Shown here piece by piece: positions 1-8,068 of a DNA stretch of 64,000 bases. Where the stretch lies: NCBI RefSeq assembly GCF_001656295.1, contig NZ_LXHE01000002.1, forward strand, positions 372,001 through 436,000, written 5' to 3'. Positions within the stretch are counted from its first letter, which is position 1; each line of letters opens with the position of its first letter. Below the pieces are notes generated by a model. It saw nothing but the letters and a program-made list of their open reading frames with translations. It did not search any database and was not told the DNA's origin. The position numbers and the translations under genes were made by a program. The stretch is from Moraxella catarrhalis (lineage in GTDB: Bacteria; Pseudomonadota; Gammaproteobacteria; Pseudomonadales; Moraxellaceae).

Positions 1-1064
1 TATTTGATATCATTTTCACTTTTGTCTGTTTGGTGATTGCAGCATGGTGGGGGTATAGCCATGGTGGCATCTCTGAGATGTTTTTAGCACTGGGTATTAC
101 AGCAATTTTGGCAATCATGGAGATTTCATTATCATTTGATAATGCCGTGGTGAATGCCTCTATTTTAAAGGGTTGGAATGATTTTTGGAAAAAGATTTTT
201 TTGACCGTCGGTATTTTGATCGCAGTTTTTGGGATGCGATTGATATTTCCAATCGCCATCGTCGCAGTAACTGCCAATTTGGGTATGGGCGAGGTGATTC
301 ATCTGGCACTGAATAATCCAGTCCAGTATGCCGAGCATCTTAATGCACATCATGCCGAAATCTCAGCATTTGGGGGGATGTTTTTATTACTGGTGTTCTT
401 AAATTTCATGTTTGGCGATAAGGATGTACATTGGTTTAAGTGGCTAGAGTCTCGCTTGGTCAAGTTTAGTAAAGTGGACGCCATGAGTGTGTTTGTTGCG
501 CTGGTTGTTTTGATGATCTCTATGAGCTGGGTAGAAGAAGCAAAGCAAGGCGTTGTCATGGTTGCAGGCATTTGGGGGATTTTGGTCTATTTGGGCGTGA
601 GTGTACTATCGGCTCTCCTAGAGGGTGATAGTGACGATGAGGAAGCCGTATATGACGCAAACGGTCATAAGATAACAAATACCGCTGGCGTGTCGTCCAC
701 AATCCTAAAGGGTGGCATTGCAGGCTTTTTATATCTTGAAGTGCTTGATGCATCTTTTAGTTTTGATGGCGTCATTGGTGCTTTTGCCATCACGAATGAT
801 GTGATTGTGATTATGATTGGTTTGGCGATCGGTGCGATGTTTGTACGCTCTATGACGATTTATTTGGTAGATAAAGGGACTTTGAGTGACTTTATTTATT
901 TGGAGCACGGCGCACATTATGCCATTGGGGCGCTCGCTATCATCATGTTGCTATCGACACGCTTCCATGTGCCTGAGATTATCACTGGATTGATTGGCGT
1001 GGCATTTATTGTGTTGTCAGTATTTAATTCGATTCAATACAATAAAAGACATGCCAATGATTAA
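1..1064 (+). CDS. DUF475/TerC-like integral membrane protein (5' partial)
   Basis: The reading frame is open from base 3, so the gene starts upstream of the window; the visible part is 353 residues. It is very hydrophobic with about eight membrane segments. Acidic/serine motifs lie inside membrane segments (EISLSFDNAVVNAS near the start and DASFSFDGVIGAF in the second half), forming two repeats typical of the DUF475 branch of the TerC superfamily. A hydrophilic acidic loop (GDSDDEEAVYD) sits near the middle. TerC-like proteins are linked to metal-ion handling and tellurite resistance, but DUF475 has no settled function. A bidirectional terminator follows. The TTG at 30 is not the true start because the upstream codons continue the family's first membrane helix. 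Confidence 0.85.
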   Translation, partial: FDIIFTFVCLVIAAWWGYSHGGISEMFLALGITAILAIMEISLSFDNAVVNASILKGWNDFWKKIFLTVGILIAVFGMRLIFPIAIVAVTANLGMGEVIHLALNNPVQYAEHLNAHHAEISAFGGMFLLLVFLNFMFGDKDVHWFKWLESRLVKFSKVDAMSVFVALVVLMISMSWVEEAKQGVVMVAGIWGILVYLGVSVLSALLEGDSDDEEAVYDANGHKITNTAGVSSTILKGGIAGFLYLEVLDASFSFDGVIGAFAITNDVIVIMIGLAIGAMFVRSMTIYLVDKGTLSDFIYLEHGAHYAIGALAIIMLLSTRFHVPEIITGLIGVAFIVLSVFNSIQYNKRHAND

Positions 1065-1065
1065 T

Positions 1066-1095
1066 AAAAAAGCCAGTATCTTACTGGCTTTTTTA
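1066..1095. terminator. Bidirectional intrinsic terminator
   Basis: Arms agccagta (1071-1078) and tactggct (1082-1089) pair around a 3-nt loop, with an A-run on the left and a T-run on the right. It sits between two convergent genes and can serve both strands. Confidence 0.85.
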
Positions 1096-1107
1096 TTAAA
1101 TTAATAA

Positions 1108-1743
1108 TTAAACAGCATCTTCTTGGTTTTCGGGCATCGCAGCAATAAAGGCAGGCTGAGTGTTGGCATATTCATAAATCCGCCGAAGTGTCGGATAGGC
1201 GCTCAGATCCACATTAAAGCGAATGGCGTTGTACATTTGAGGAATTAAAAAACAATCAGCGAAGGTCGGCGTATCGCCAAAGCAATATCGGCCTGCTGTT
1301 TGGCTTAATATTGTCTCTAAGGCATCAAAGCCAAGCTGTATCCAATGTGCGTACCAATCATCAACGGCAGCAGCACCCAAGTGAAGTGTGTTTTTTAGAT
1401 AATTGAGTACTCTTAAATTATTCAGCGGATGAATATCACAAGCGATGTGCTGCACGACGCTTAAAACCTGAGCTTTTTTGGCAGGATCGCTGGGCAATAG
1501 GGCGGGTGTGGGATATTTATCCTCAAGAAGTAGCATGATGGCAAGAGACTGGCTATAGCTCCCAGAATCATCCTCCCAAGTAGGAATTAGTCCTTGAGCA
1601 TTGATTTGTTGATAGTCTTCTGCGGTCTGCTGCCCCTGTCTTAGATTAACAAACGCCTTTTGATACTCCAGACCTTTGAGTGCCAAAAAAATGCGTACCC
1701 GATAAGCAGCCGAGCTGCGAAAATAAGTGTGCAAAGTCGCCAA
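1108..1743 (-). CDS. maiA: Maleylacetoacetate isomerase / zeta-class glutathione S-transferase
   Basis: A 211-residue protein with a thioredoxin-like N-terminal GST domain and an all-helical C-terminal domain. The zeta-class signature SSAAYRVRI is at residues 10-18, where the catalytic serine and arginine lie, and the QSLAI motif that binds the glutathione glutamyl group is near residue 65. The family isomerises maleylacetoacetate to fumarylacetoacetate in tyrosine breakdown, using glutathione. The start is a TTG, supported by AAGGA about nine bases upstream; no ATG fits the conserved N-terminus. No other tyrosine-degradation genes are adjacent, so a general zeta-GST role is possible. Confidence 0.85.
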   Translation of the reverse strand: MATLHTYFRSSAAYRVRIFLALKGLEYQKAFVNLRQGQQTAEDYQQINAQGLIPTWEDDSGSYSQSLAIMLLLEDKYPTPALLPSDPAKKAQVLSVVQHIACDIHPLNNLRVLNYLKNTLHLGAAAVDDWYAHWIQLGFDALETILSQTAGRYCFGDTPTFADCFLIPQMYNAIRFNVDLSAYPTLRRIYEYANTQPAFIAAMPENQEDAV

Positions 1744-1885
1744 ATTCCAAATCCTTTTTTAGGTTGTTCATTAATTGTGATAAACTTATCCATCTGGATT
1801 TTTATTATTGCTGATATTGATGAATTTATCAATATAAATCAACCAAGCCTGACATTCTCCATTTAAAATTGGATGTCAATTTGGG

Positions 1886-3238
1886 TTATTGTGGCTGGTA
1901 CAAATCCACCACACGACCAACAATGATGATGGCAGGCGCGCTGATACCAGATTTATCTTTTTTATCAATAATATCTGTCAGTGTGCCCGTCAATACTTGT
2001 TGGGTGGGCAAGCTGGCATTTGAGATGATGGCGATGGGCAAATCGCTTGGTAGACCAGAGCCAATCAAAGAATCGACAATTTTATTAAGCGCGTGTAAAC
2101 CCATATAAAAAACCAACGTTTCATCAGTTTGATAAGCGCTTATTAGACCATCAAAGGCTTCGTTGGTCTGATAACAGCCGGTCAAAAATCGTACAGAAGT
2201 TGCGACACCGCGATGTGTCAGCGGTATGCCCGAATAACTACCCGCCGCCAAAGCAGCTGTAATCCCGCTGACAATTTGATAGGGAATATTGGCAGCTTGG
2301 CAAGCAAGCATCTCTTCGCCGCCGCGCCCAAAGACAAACGGATCGCCACCTTTTAGGCGCAACACGCGATGACCTTTTTTGGCATAATCAACCAATAATT
2401 GATTGATTTCATCTTGGGTTTTGGCGTGGTCTTTTCTTTTTTTGCCCACAAAGATTTTTTGGCTATCACGGCGGCACAGCTCCAAAATCTCATTCGACAC
2501 CAATGCATCATACAGTACGATGTCTGCCTGTTGCATGAGTCTTAGCGCCTTAAAAGTCAGTAAATCTGGATCGCCTGCACCTGCGCCGACGATATAGACT
2601 TCACCTGAGTGATTATTGGCATTTTTAAATTGATTAAGCTCATCACTGAGCGAGTTGATTTTTTCATCTTTTAAGACACGCTTAAAAATTGACTCCCAAA
2701 AATATCGCCGCTCGGTGATGGTGGGGAGAGTGTTTTTGACAGTTTGGCGAAACTCGCCCGCCTTGTGTGCAAGCTCTCCTAAGCGACTGGGTAATGACGA
2801 TTCAATTTTGGCTCTAATCAAGCGAGCAAGCACAGGCGCTTTACCGTTGCTAGATACGCCGATCATGATCGGGCTTCGATCGACAATGGCAGGGAAAATA
2901 TAATCGCACAGATCAGGCGTATCGACGATATTCACTGGCACGCCGTGCGCTTTTGACGCATGATAAATGCTTAGATTGGTCTCATGATCATCAGTTGCAC
3001 CGATGACTAACGCAGGCTTATACTCGTTAAGATCGGTTGGCTCAAAGGATTTTTGATGAGCTTGATGATGATTGGACTGTAAAAAATTTAAAAACTCGTC
3101 ATCAAAATGCTTAGCAATGACCATAAGTCGCGCTTCAGCTTTTGCCATTAAGAGTGCTTTTCGGTGGGCGATATCACCCCCACCGATAATCAGCACAGTT
3201 TTATTGTTTAAGTTAAAAAATAATGGCAAAGTCTTCAT
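1886..3238 (-). CDS. cysG: Siroheme synthase: precorrin-2 dehydrogenase/ferrochelatase plus uroporphyrinogen-III C-methyltransferase
   Basis: About 450 residues in two fused modules. The N-terminal module (roughly 1-205) has the NAD-binding motif VLIIGGGDIAHRKA and matches the CysG/Met8 dehydrogenase-ferrochelatase. The C-terminal module (from about 215) starts with VYIVGAGAGDPDLLT, the SAM-dependent uroporphyrinogen-III methyltransferase signature, and contains LRLKGGDPFVFGRGGEE. Together they convert uroporphyrinogen III to siroheme, the cofactor of the sulfite reductase encoded just upstream. It is the last gene of the cysI-DUF934-cysG run. I chose the ATG at 3238; a GTG nine bases upstream (3247) is an alternative. 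Confidence 0.93.
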   Translation of the reverse strand: MKTLPLFFNLNNKTVLIIGGGDIAHRKALLMAKAEARLMVIAKHFDDEFLNFLQSNHHQAHQKSFEPTDLNEYKPALVIGATDDHETNLSIYHASKAHGVPVNIVDTPDLCDYIFPAIVDRSPIMIGVSSNGKAPVLARLIRAKIESSLPSRLGELAHKAGEFRQTVKNTLPTITERRYFWESIFKRVLKDEKINSLSDELNQFKNANNHSGEVYIVGAGAGDPDLLTFKALRLMQQADIVLYDALVSNEILELCRRDSQKIFVGKKRKDHAKTQDEINQLLVDYAKKGHRVLRLKGGDPFVFGRGGEEMLACQAANIPYQIVSGITAALAAGSYSGIPLTHRGVATSVRFLTGCYQTNEAFDGLISAYQTDETLVFYMGLHALNKIVDSLIGSGLPSDLPIAIISNASLPTQQVLTGTLTDIIDKKDKSGISAPAIIIVGRVVDLYQPQ

Positions 3239-3262
3239 AACGCTCACTTTATTATTTTAATA

Positions 3263-3640
3263 TTATCTAAACAATGGCAAACGATTAACCGATTCGCCAT
3301 CATAACCTGTCGCCAGATCCTGTAAGGTTTTAGTCAGCGTCTCAACATTTGCTTCGTTCACCAAAAAAGCCGTTGCACCAGATTTGATAAAGTAATTGGC
3401 TTGATCAAGAGCGAACTCACCGCCTACAATGATCTCACCTTGAAAGCCTTGGTGTCTGGCATGGCGAATCAAGCTAAAGACGCGACCGTCCATGAAGTTG
3501 GCAACCACAAAAACAAGGCGCTCTTGATCAGCGATGGCGGCTTCGATATCATCAGGTGTAGCGTCAGCCGTGAGCGCTTGGCTTAGATCAAGCTCAGCGG
3601 GCTCTGAGTTGGCATGTCGATCAACTTTGATTGTACTCAT
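3263..3640 (-). CDS. DUF934 family protein of the sulfite-reduction operon
   Basis: A 125-residue soluble protein. The core VVANFMDGRVFSLIRHAR followed by GEIIVGGEFALDQANYF and a C-terminal GATAFLV segment corresponds to the DUF934 pattern (FxDGRxYSxAR, GdVLrDQ). DUF934 genes sit beside sulfite or nitrite reductase genes in many proteobacteria, and here the gene lies between cysI and cysG with short gaps, so a supporting role in assimilatory sulfite reduction is inferred. The biochemical activity is unknown. The start has a good AAGGA site. It is shorter than many family members, mainly at the N-terminus. Confidence 0.8.
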   Translation of the reverse strand: MSTIKVDRHANSEPAELDLSQALTADATPDDIEAAIADQERLVFVVANFMDGRVFSLIRHARHQGFQGEIIVGGEFALDQANYFIKSGATAFLVNEANVETLTKTLQDLATGYDGESVNRLPLFR

Positions 3641-3690
3641 TATTTATCCTTAACACATAACCTATCTGTTATAATATTTTATAAATTTGA

Positions 3691-3714
3691 TTAGCTAATT
3701 AGCTAATTAGCTAA
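3691..3714. repeat. Three tandem copies of the palindromic octamer ttagctaa
   Basis: The unit ttagctaa is repeated three times without interruption and overlaps the last codons and stop of cysI. Each unit is its own near-complement, so the tract can also fold. Only three copies are present and no function is evident. Confidence 0.8.
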
Positions 3715-5383
3715 ATACGGCTGCTTTGAAGGGTGCTATGCCAAGTCTTTCAACAGCTTGAGCAAAGCTTTCGATATGCTCGTCACTTTCAATGCGCTCA
3801 TTTTTATAGACATCAACAATGGTGGCGATGGTTTGGGCAACTTCGTCAGCGGCTACAGCGCGCCCTAGGATTTGACCCAATTTGGCATTCTCGCCTGAAT
3901 TGCCGCCTAGGCTGATTTGATACCAGTGCTCGCCTTTTTTATCAACGCCTAGAATGCCGATATCACCCACATGGTGGTGAGCGCAAGCATTCATACAGCC
4001 TGACATATTCAAGCGGATATCACCTAAGTCATACAGATAATCTAAGTCATCGAACTGTTTTTCGATGGATTCTGCAATATTGTGCGTGGTGGCATTAGCA
4101 AGCGCACAATAATCAAAACCAGGGCAGACGATCATGTCGGTCAAAGTGCCGATATTGGCGCGCGCAAGGTTAAGCGCGCTTAATTTTTGCCAAAGTGCGT
4201 ATAGGTCGGTGACTTTGACATCGCCGAGCACTAAGTTTTGTTGGTGTGTGGCGCGAATTTCACCCAAGCTGTATTCATCTGCCAAATCCGCCAGCGCAAA
4301 CATTTGCGTATCGGTGATGTCGCCTGCAGGCACATACACACCATCAACAACGCCAGCCTTTAATGAGATGACAACGGCTTTATAGCCATTGATTTTATGG
4401 GCGACGGTATTGTGCTCATACCAATCACGAAAAGCCTTGTCAGCTAAGAACTCATCTAGCTTTGCTTGCGCTGCCAAGCCATCAATTTGCTCATAAGCAG
4501 GCGTGGTAAAATAGCTTTCGGCTTTGGCGAAGTGCGCATCAGTTAATGTCAAGTCGCCATCTTTTAAAGATTGCCATTCATCATTGACTTTTTGGGCGAA
4601 GACATCTTTACCCAAGCTTTCCACCAAAATCTTGATGCGAGCTTTATATTTATTATCGCGGCGACCTTCCAAGTTATAAACACGCAAAATGGCATCAAGA
4701 TAGCTAAGTAAATGCCTGCGCGGTAAAAATTCATTGATCAGCTTACCGATGATCGGTGTGCGACCTAAGCCGCCGCCGACAATGACCTCAAAACCGATTT
4801 CACCGTCACGCTCCACCAAGTGCAGACCGATGTCATGCACTTGTGTGGCTGCGCGGTCGGTTTTTGTACCGATGACGGCAATTTTAAATTTGCGTGGTAA
4901 AAAGGCAAATTCAGGATGAAAAGTACTCCACTGACGGATGATCTCGCAATAAGGGCGCGGATCGGCAATCTCATCAGCATGAATGCCAGAATAAGGATCG
5001 GTGGTGGTGTTACGAATACAGTTGCCTGAAGTTTGGATGGCGTGCATTTGATTGGCAGCCAATTTGGCTAGAATATCAGGCACTTCTTCAAGTTTCACCC
5101 AATTTAGTTGTAAATTGGTGCGTGTGGTAAAATGCCCATAACCTTTATCATAATCACGCGCAATCTCTGCCAAAGTACGCAGCTGATGACTGCTCATTAA
5201 GCCATAAGGAATCGCAATACGCAGCATTGGCGCATGACGCTGAATATAAAGACCATTTTGCAGACGCAAAGGTAAAAATTGCTCTTCAGGCAGCTCACCT
5301 GATAAAAAGCGTTCAGTTTGGCTGCGAAATTGTGACACCCGCTCATCGACGAGCTTTTGGTCGGCATAGCTGTATTGGTACAT
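3707..5383 (-). CDS. cysI: Sulfite reductase hemoprotein (siroheme / 4Fe-4S), CysI type
   Basis: 558 residues with the two-fold nitrite/sulfite reductase repeat: ferredoxin-like half domains at about 45-110 and 340-400, each followed by a siroheme/4Fe-4S domain. The cluster ligands are seen as CPGFDYC near residue 420 and NMSGCMNAC near 460. The enzyme reduces sulfite to sulfide with six electrons in cysteine synthesis. The electron-donating flavoprotein CysJ is not in this window, so the donor may be ferredoxin or another reductase. It heads the run with the DUF934 gene and cysG. TTRTNLQLNW is the conserved family motif; an assimilatory nitrite reductase is less likely because the operon is cysG-linked and lacks nitrate genes. 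Confidence 0.9.
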   Translation of the reverse strand: MYQYSYADQKLVDERVSQFRSQTERFLSGELPEEQFLPLRLQNGLYIQRHAPMLRIAIPYGLMSSHQLRTLAEIARDYDKGYGHFTTRTNLQLNWVKLEEVPDILAKLAANQMHAIQTSGNCIRNTTTDPYSGIHADEIADPRPYCEIIRQWSTFHPEFAFLPRKFKIAVIGTKTDRAATQVHDIGLHLVERDGEIGFEVIVGGGLGRTPIIGKLINEFLPRRHLLSYLDAILRVYNLEGRRDNKYKARIKILVESLGKDVFAQKVNDEWQSLKDGDLTLTDAHFAKAESYFTTPAYEQIDGLAAQAKLDEFLADKAFRDWYEHNTVAHKINGYKAVVISLKAGVVDGVYVPAGDITDTQMFALADLADEYSLGEIRATHQQNLVLGDVKVTDLYALWQKLSALNLARANIGTLTDMIVCPGFDYCALANATTHNIAESIEKQFDDLDYLYDLGDIRLNMSGCMNACAHHHVGDIGILGVDKKGEHWYQISLGGNSGENAKLGQILGRAVAADEVAQTIATIVDVYKNERIESDEHIESFAQAVERLGIAPFKAAVFS

Positions 5384-5502
5384 TCACATATCCTATTTGG
5401 CTTAGCTGATTTGTTTTGCATTATGTTAAGTGTTTGATGCCAAAAATTTAAATGCAAAAATGGAATATGGGTAGTGATTTTGGGGATATTATCGCCATGA
5501 CC

Positions 5503-5552
5503 AGTCATGATAAAAACGCCCCATATAAAGCAGGGGCGTTTTTATCATGACT
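5503..5552 (-). terminator. Terminator of the HTH-aminotransferase gene, perfect 20-bp arms
   Basis: Bases 5503-5522 and 5533-5552 are exact reverse complements (20 of 20), with a 10-nt loop. The GC core cgcccc/ggggcg is flanked by A5 and T5, so it can terminate on either strand. It follows the aminotransferase stop codon by seven bases on the minus strand. Confidence 0.88.
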
Positions 5553-5558
5553 GATGGG

Positions 5559-7148
5559 TTAATTTGTTCCAAATTCTCGACGCTTTTTGGCAAAAAAACG
5601 ATCCAATCTGTCCATGGCATCTTCTAAATCAATGAGGTTTGGTAAAAATACGACTCGGAAATGATCGGGCTGATCCCAGTTAAATCCTGTACCTTGGATT
5701 ATCAATACTTTCTCTTCAATGAGTAGATCCATCATAAATTTCATATCATTATCGATAGGGTAGATCTCACGGTCAATCTTAGCAAAGCAATAAAATGCAC
5801 CTTGGGGCATGGTGCAGCTGATGCCTTTGATGGCATTCAGACGCTCAACCGCTAAATTACGCTGCTTATATAAGCGTCCTGTCGGTGCGGTCAAAGCTTG
5901 CATTGATTGATAGCCGCCCATGGCTGTTTGGATGGCGTATTGGGCGGGAACATTGGCACACAGACGCATACTTGCCAGCATGGTCAGCCCTTCAATAAAA
6001 TCGGTGGCATGGTGTTTTTTGCCCGAAACCATCAGCCAGCCTGCACGATAGCCTGCAATGCGATGTGACTTGGATAGCCCATTATAGGTTAAAACCAAAC
6101 AATCATTTGTGATCGTACACATGGGGGTATGTGTGACGCCATCATATAAAATGCGGTCATAAATTTCATCCGCCATAATCACCAAATCATATTTTTTGGC
6201 AAGTGCAGCAATGCTTTTTAGGATTTCATCAGTATAGACCGCACCTGTTGGATTATTGGGGTTAATGATGACAATGCCCTTGGTGCGTGATGTGATTTTG
6301 TTTTCAATATCTTTTAGGTCTGGTTGCCAATTATCATCTTCAAGACAGCGATAATGTACCGCTTTACCGCCTGCTAAATTTGCCGCTGCCGTCCACAAAG
6401 GATAATCAGGCATTGGAATTAAAATCTCATCATCGTCATCAAGTAGCGCCTGCATGGTCATGACAATCAATTCACTGACACCATTACCGATATAAACATC
6501 ATTGACATCTATCGCAGATAATAGCCCCTTACCTTGATAATATTGTAATATCGCTTTTCTGGCAGAAAAAATCCCTTGAGAGTCAGAATAACCAGACGCT
6601 TCAGGTAAATTCAGCGCCACATCACGAACAATTTCTTCAGGAGCTAATAGCCCAAAAGGGGCAGGATTGCCGATGTTGAGCTTAATGATTCGCTGACCTT
6701 CAGCTTCCATGCGATTGGCAGTTTGTAGTAGCTCACCGCGAATATCGTAGCAGACATTGGCAAGTTTATTGGATTTTTTTAAGGGCTTGGTTTGGGGCAT
6801 GATGGTGTATTCCGATGGCAAAGTAACAAAGATCTGATCAGGCTGTGGTTTGATGAGAGTTGATTTTGGGTGAATTTCATTAATGGGTTGTTGCTCAGGT
6901 GCCTGTGGGGTTGAGTCACCGCTCACAAGATAACTTTCACTGACGCCCAAAGCTGCCGCTAATATGGGTAATTTGCTCATGACGATGCCATTTTTACCGC
7001 ATTCCCAATTAGCGATTGCACCGCGACTGACAGGCGCGCCAAGCTCGCTCATCTTGACGGCTAGAGCTTCGGCGGATAACCCCAAAGCTTTTCGCCGTAA
7101 TTTTAGCCGTAAGCCTTGTTCTGTGATGGTATTTTGTGGGTCATTCAT
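5559..7148 (-). CDS. XRE-type helix-turn-helix fused to AlaA/AlaT-like alanine aminotransferase
   Basis: 529 residues, about 125 longer than the usual AlaA-type enzyme. Residues 11-75 form an XRE/Cro helix-turn-helix (LRRKALGLSAEALA, RGAIANWECGKNG, LGVSESYLVSGD). A proline/glutamine-rich linker runs to about 120. From KLANVCYDIRG onward it is a class I aminotransferase of the AlaA/AlaT kind: LNIGNPAPFG, NPNNPTGAVY, ADEIYDRILYDG, and the pyridoxal-phosphate lysine in NGLSKSHRIAGYRAGW near residue 360. The expected reaction is pyruvate plus glutamate to alanine plus 2-oxoglutarate. The domain order differs from MocR/GabR regulators, which use a GntR winged helix. AAGGA precedes the ATG. It is transcribed divergently from msrB. 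Confidence 0.9.
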   Translation of the reverse strand: MNDPQNTITEQGLRLKLRRKALGLSAEALAVKMSELGAPVSRGAIANWECGKNGIVMSKLPILAAALGVSESYLVSGDSTPQAPEQQPINEIHPKSTLIKPQPDQIFVTLPSEYTIMPQTKPLKKSNKLANVCYDIRGELLQTANRMEAEGQRIIKLNIGNPAPFGLLAPEEIVRDVALNLPEASGYSDSQGIFSARKAILQYYQGKGLLSAIDVNDVYIGNGVSELIVMTMQALLDDDDEILIPMPDYPLWTAAANLAGGKAVHYRCLEDDNWQPDLKDIENKITSRTKGIVIINPNNPTGAVYTDEILKSIAALAKKYDLVIMADEIYDRILYDGVTHTPMCTITNDCLVLTYNGLSKSHRIAGYRAGWLMVSGKKHHATDFIEGLTMLASMRLCANVPAQYAIQTAMGGYQSMQALTAPTGRLYKQRNLAVERLNAIKGISCTMPQGAFYCFAKIDREIYPIDNDMKFMMDLLIEEKVLIIQGTGFNWDQPDHFRVVFLPNLIDLEDAMDRLDRFFAKKRREFGTN

Positions 7149-7337
7149 GCTAATATATCCTTAAGTGTGAAGATTATTTTATGTGATAAAGTGATGAATT
7201 GCAAGTTATACTTTACAAAATTTATTGGTGTATTAAATTGGTGTATTAAGATGATTTTTTATGCAAGTAAATCTTGCAATGTATCATCCTAAATTGATCA
7301 GTAAAGCATTTTTTCAAAAAATTTTAAGGAGTGAGTG

Positions 7338-7751
7338 ATGAATCCGCTTGACAAAGCCGTGATAAATACGATGAGTGAGACAGATTGGCAAAATCGCTTG
7401 GATGATTTGTCATATTATGTTCTAAGACAAAAAGGCACCGAGCAAGCTTTTACAGGACTTTATACCGATACCGAAGTGGAGGGTATTTATCGCTGTAAGG
7501 GCTGTCATTCACCGCTTTTTGATAGTAGTGCTAAGTTTCATTCAGGCTGCGGTTGGCCAAGCTTTGACAAAGCCATCGGCGATAATGTCGTTGATGAAAC
7601 GCTGGATTTATCGCATGGGATGCGCCGCATTGAGGTGACCTGCCATCACTGTGGCGGACATTTAGGTCATGTTTTTCCGGATAATCATGTAACCGACACT
7701 GGGCTAAGATATTGCATTAATTCGGCAGCAGTTGTGCTCGATGAAGCCTAA
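7338..7751 (+). CDS. msrB: Peptide-methionine (R)-S-oxide reductase
   Basis: 137 residues, the normal size for stand-alone MsrB. Two zinc-binding CxxC motifs are present (CKGC and CHHC), with GCGWPSF and the catalytic cysteine in LRYCINSAAV near the C-terminus. The enzyme reduces methionine-R-sulfoxide in proteins using thioredoxin. The ATG at 7338 is preferred to the GTG three bases earlier because TAAGGA lies seven bases upstream of it. It is a cytoplasmic form: no signal peptide and no fused MsrA. Confidence 0.95.
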   Translation: MNPLDKAVINTMSETDWQNRLDDLSYYVLRQKGTEQAFTGLYTDTEVEGIYRCKGCHSPLFDSSAKFHSGCGWPSFDKAIGDNVVDETLDLSHGMRRIEVTCHHCGGHLGHVFPDNHVTDTGLRYCINSAAVVLDEA

Positions 7752-7856
7752 AGCGATCTTAATGTGGTAATATTCTGACTAAAAATTTTGCTCAGAATAT
7801 AGATTTTTTGTATTTTTTTATATATAATAAGCAAAATCTATGATGAGCGAGTGATT

Positions 7857-7946
7857 ATGAATCCACATAACTTTATCTTGGCAGAGACGCAGGGTGAGTT
7901 ATTTGTTTTAATCATTCGCTTTTTTGTGGGCAAAATCAAGCAATAG
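7857..7946 (+). CDS. Possible 29-residue leader ORF upstream of carA
   Basis: A short ORF (ATG at 7857, stop TAG at 7944-7946) with a hydrophobic C-terminal half (GELFVLIIRFF). A strong ribosome binding site is lacking; only GAGCGAG is nearby. It sits about 120 bases before carA and ends eight bases before a hairpin, the usual geometry of a translated attenuator leader, but no run of arginine or other regulatory codons is seen. It could be chance. Confidence 0.25.
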   Translation: MNPHNFILAETQGELFVLIIRFFVGKIKQ

Positions 7947-7953
7947 CGATGAG

Positions 7954-7979
7954 TTTTTTGGCGGCCAACCGCTAAAAAA
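7954..7979 (+). promoter_or_regulatory. Hairpin in the carA leader
   Basis: ttttttggcgg and ccgctaaaaaa pair over 11 bp (one G-U) around a ccaa loop. No T-run follows on the plus strand, so a classical terminator is doubtful. An attenuator or an RNA-stability element for carA is possible. Confidence 0.4.
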
Positions 7980-8068
7980 TTTTATCTAAAATTTGGTAAA
8001 CGCCAATTTAATCTATAAGATTTTATCACATAAAAGTTTAATTCTAATAAAAAATTCGGGTGAAATTC

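Larger units (their letters stand above)
7752..8068 (+). other. Non-coding leader between msrB and carA
   Basis: 317 bases with a -10-like tataat near 7824, a possible 29-codon ORF and a hairpin (both listed separately). The rest is AT-rich and shows no other structure I can support. Confidence 0.5.
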
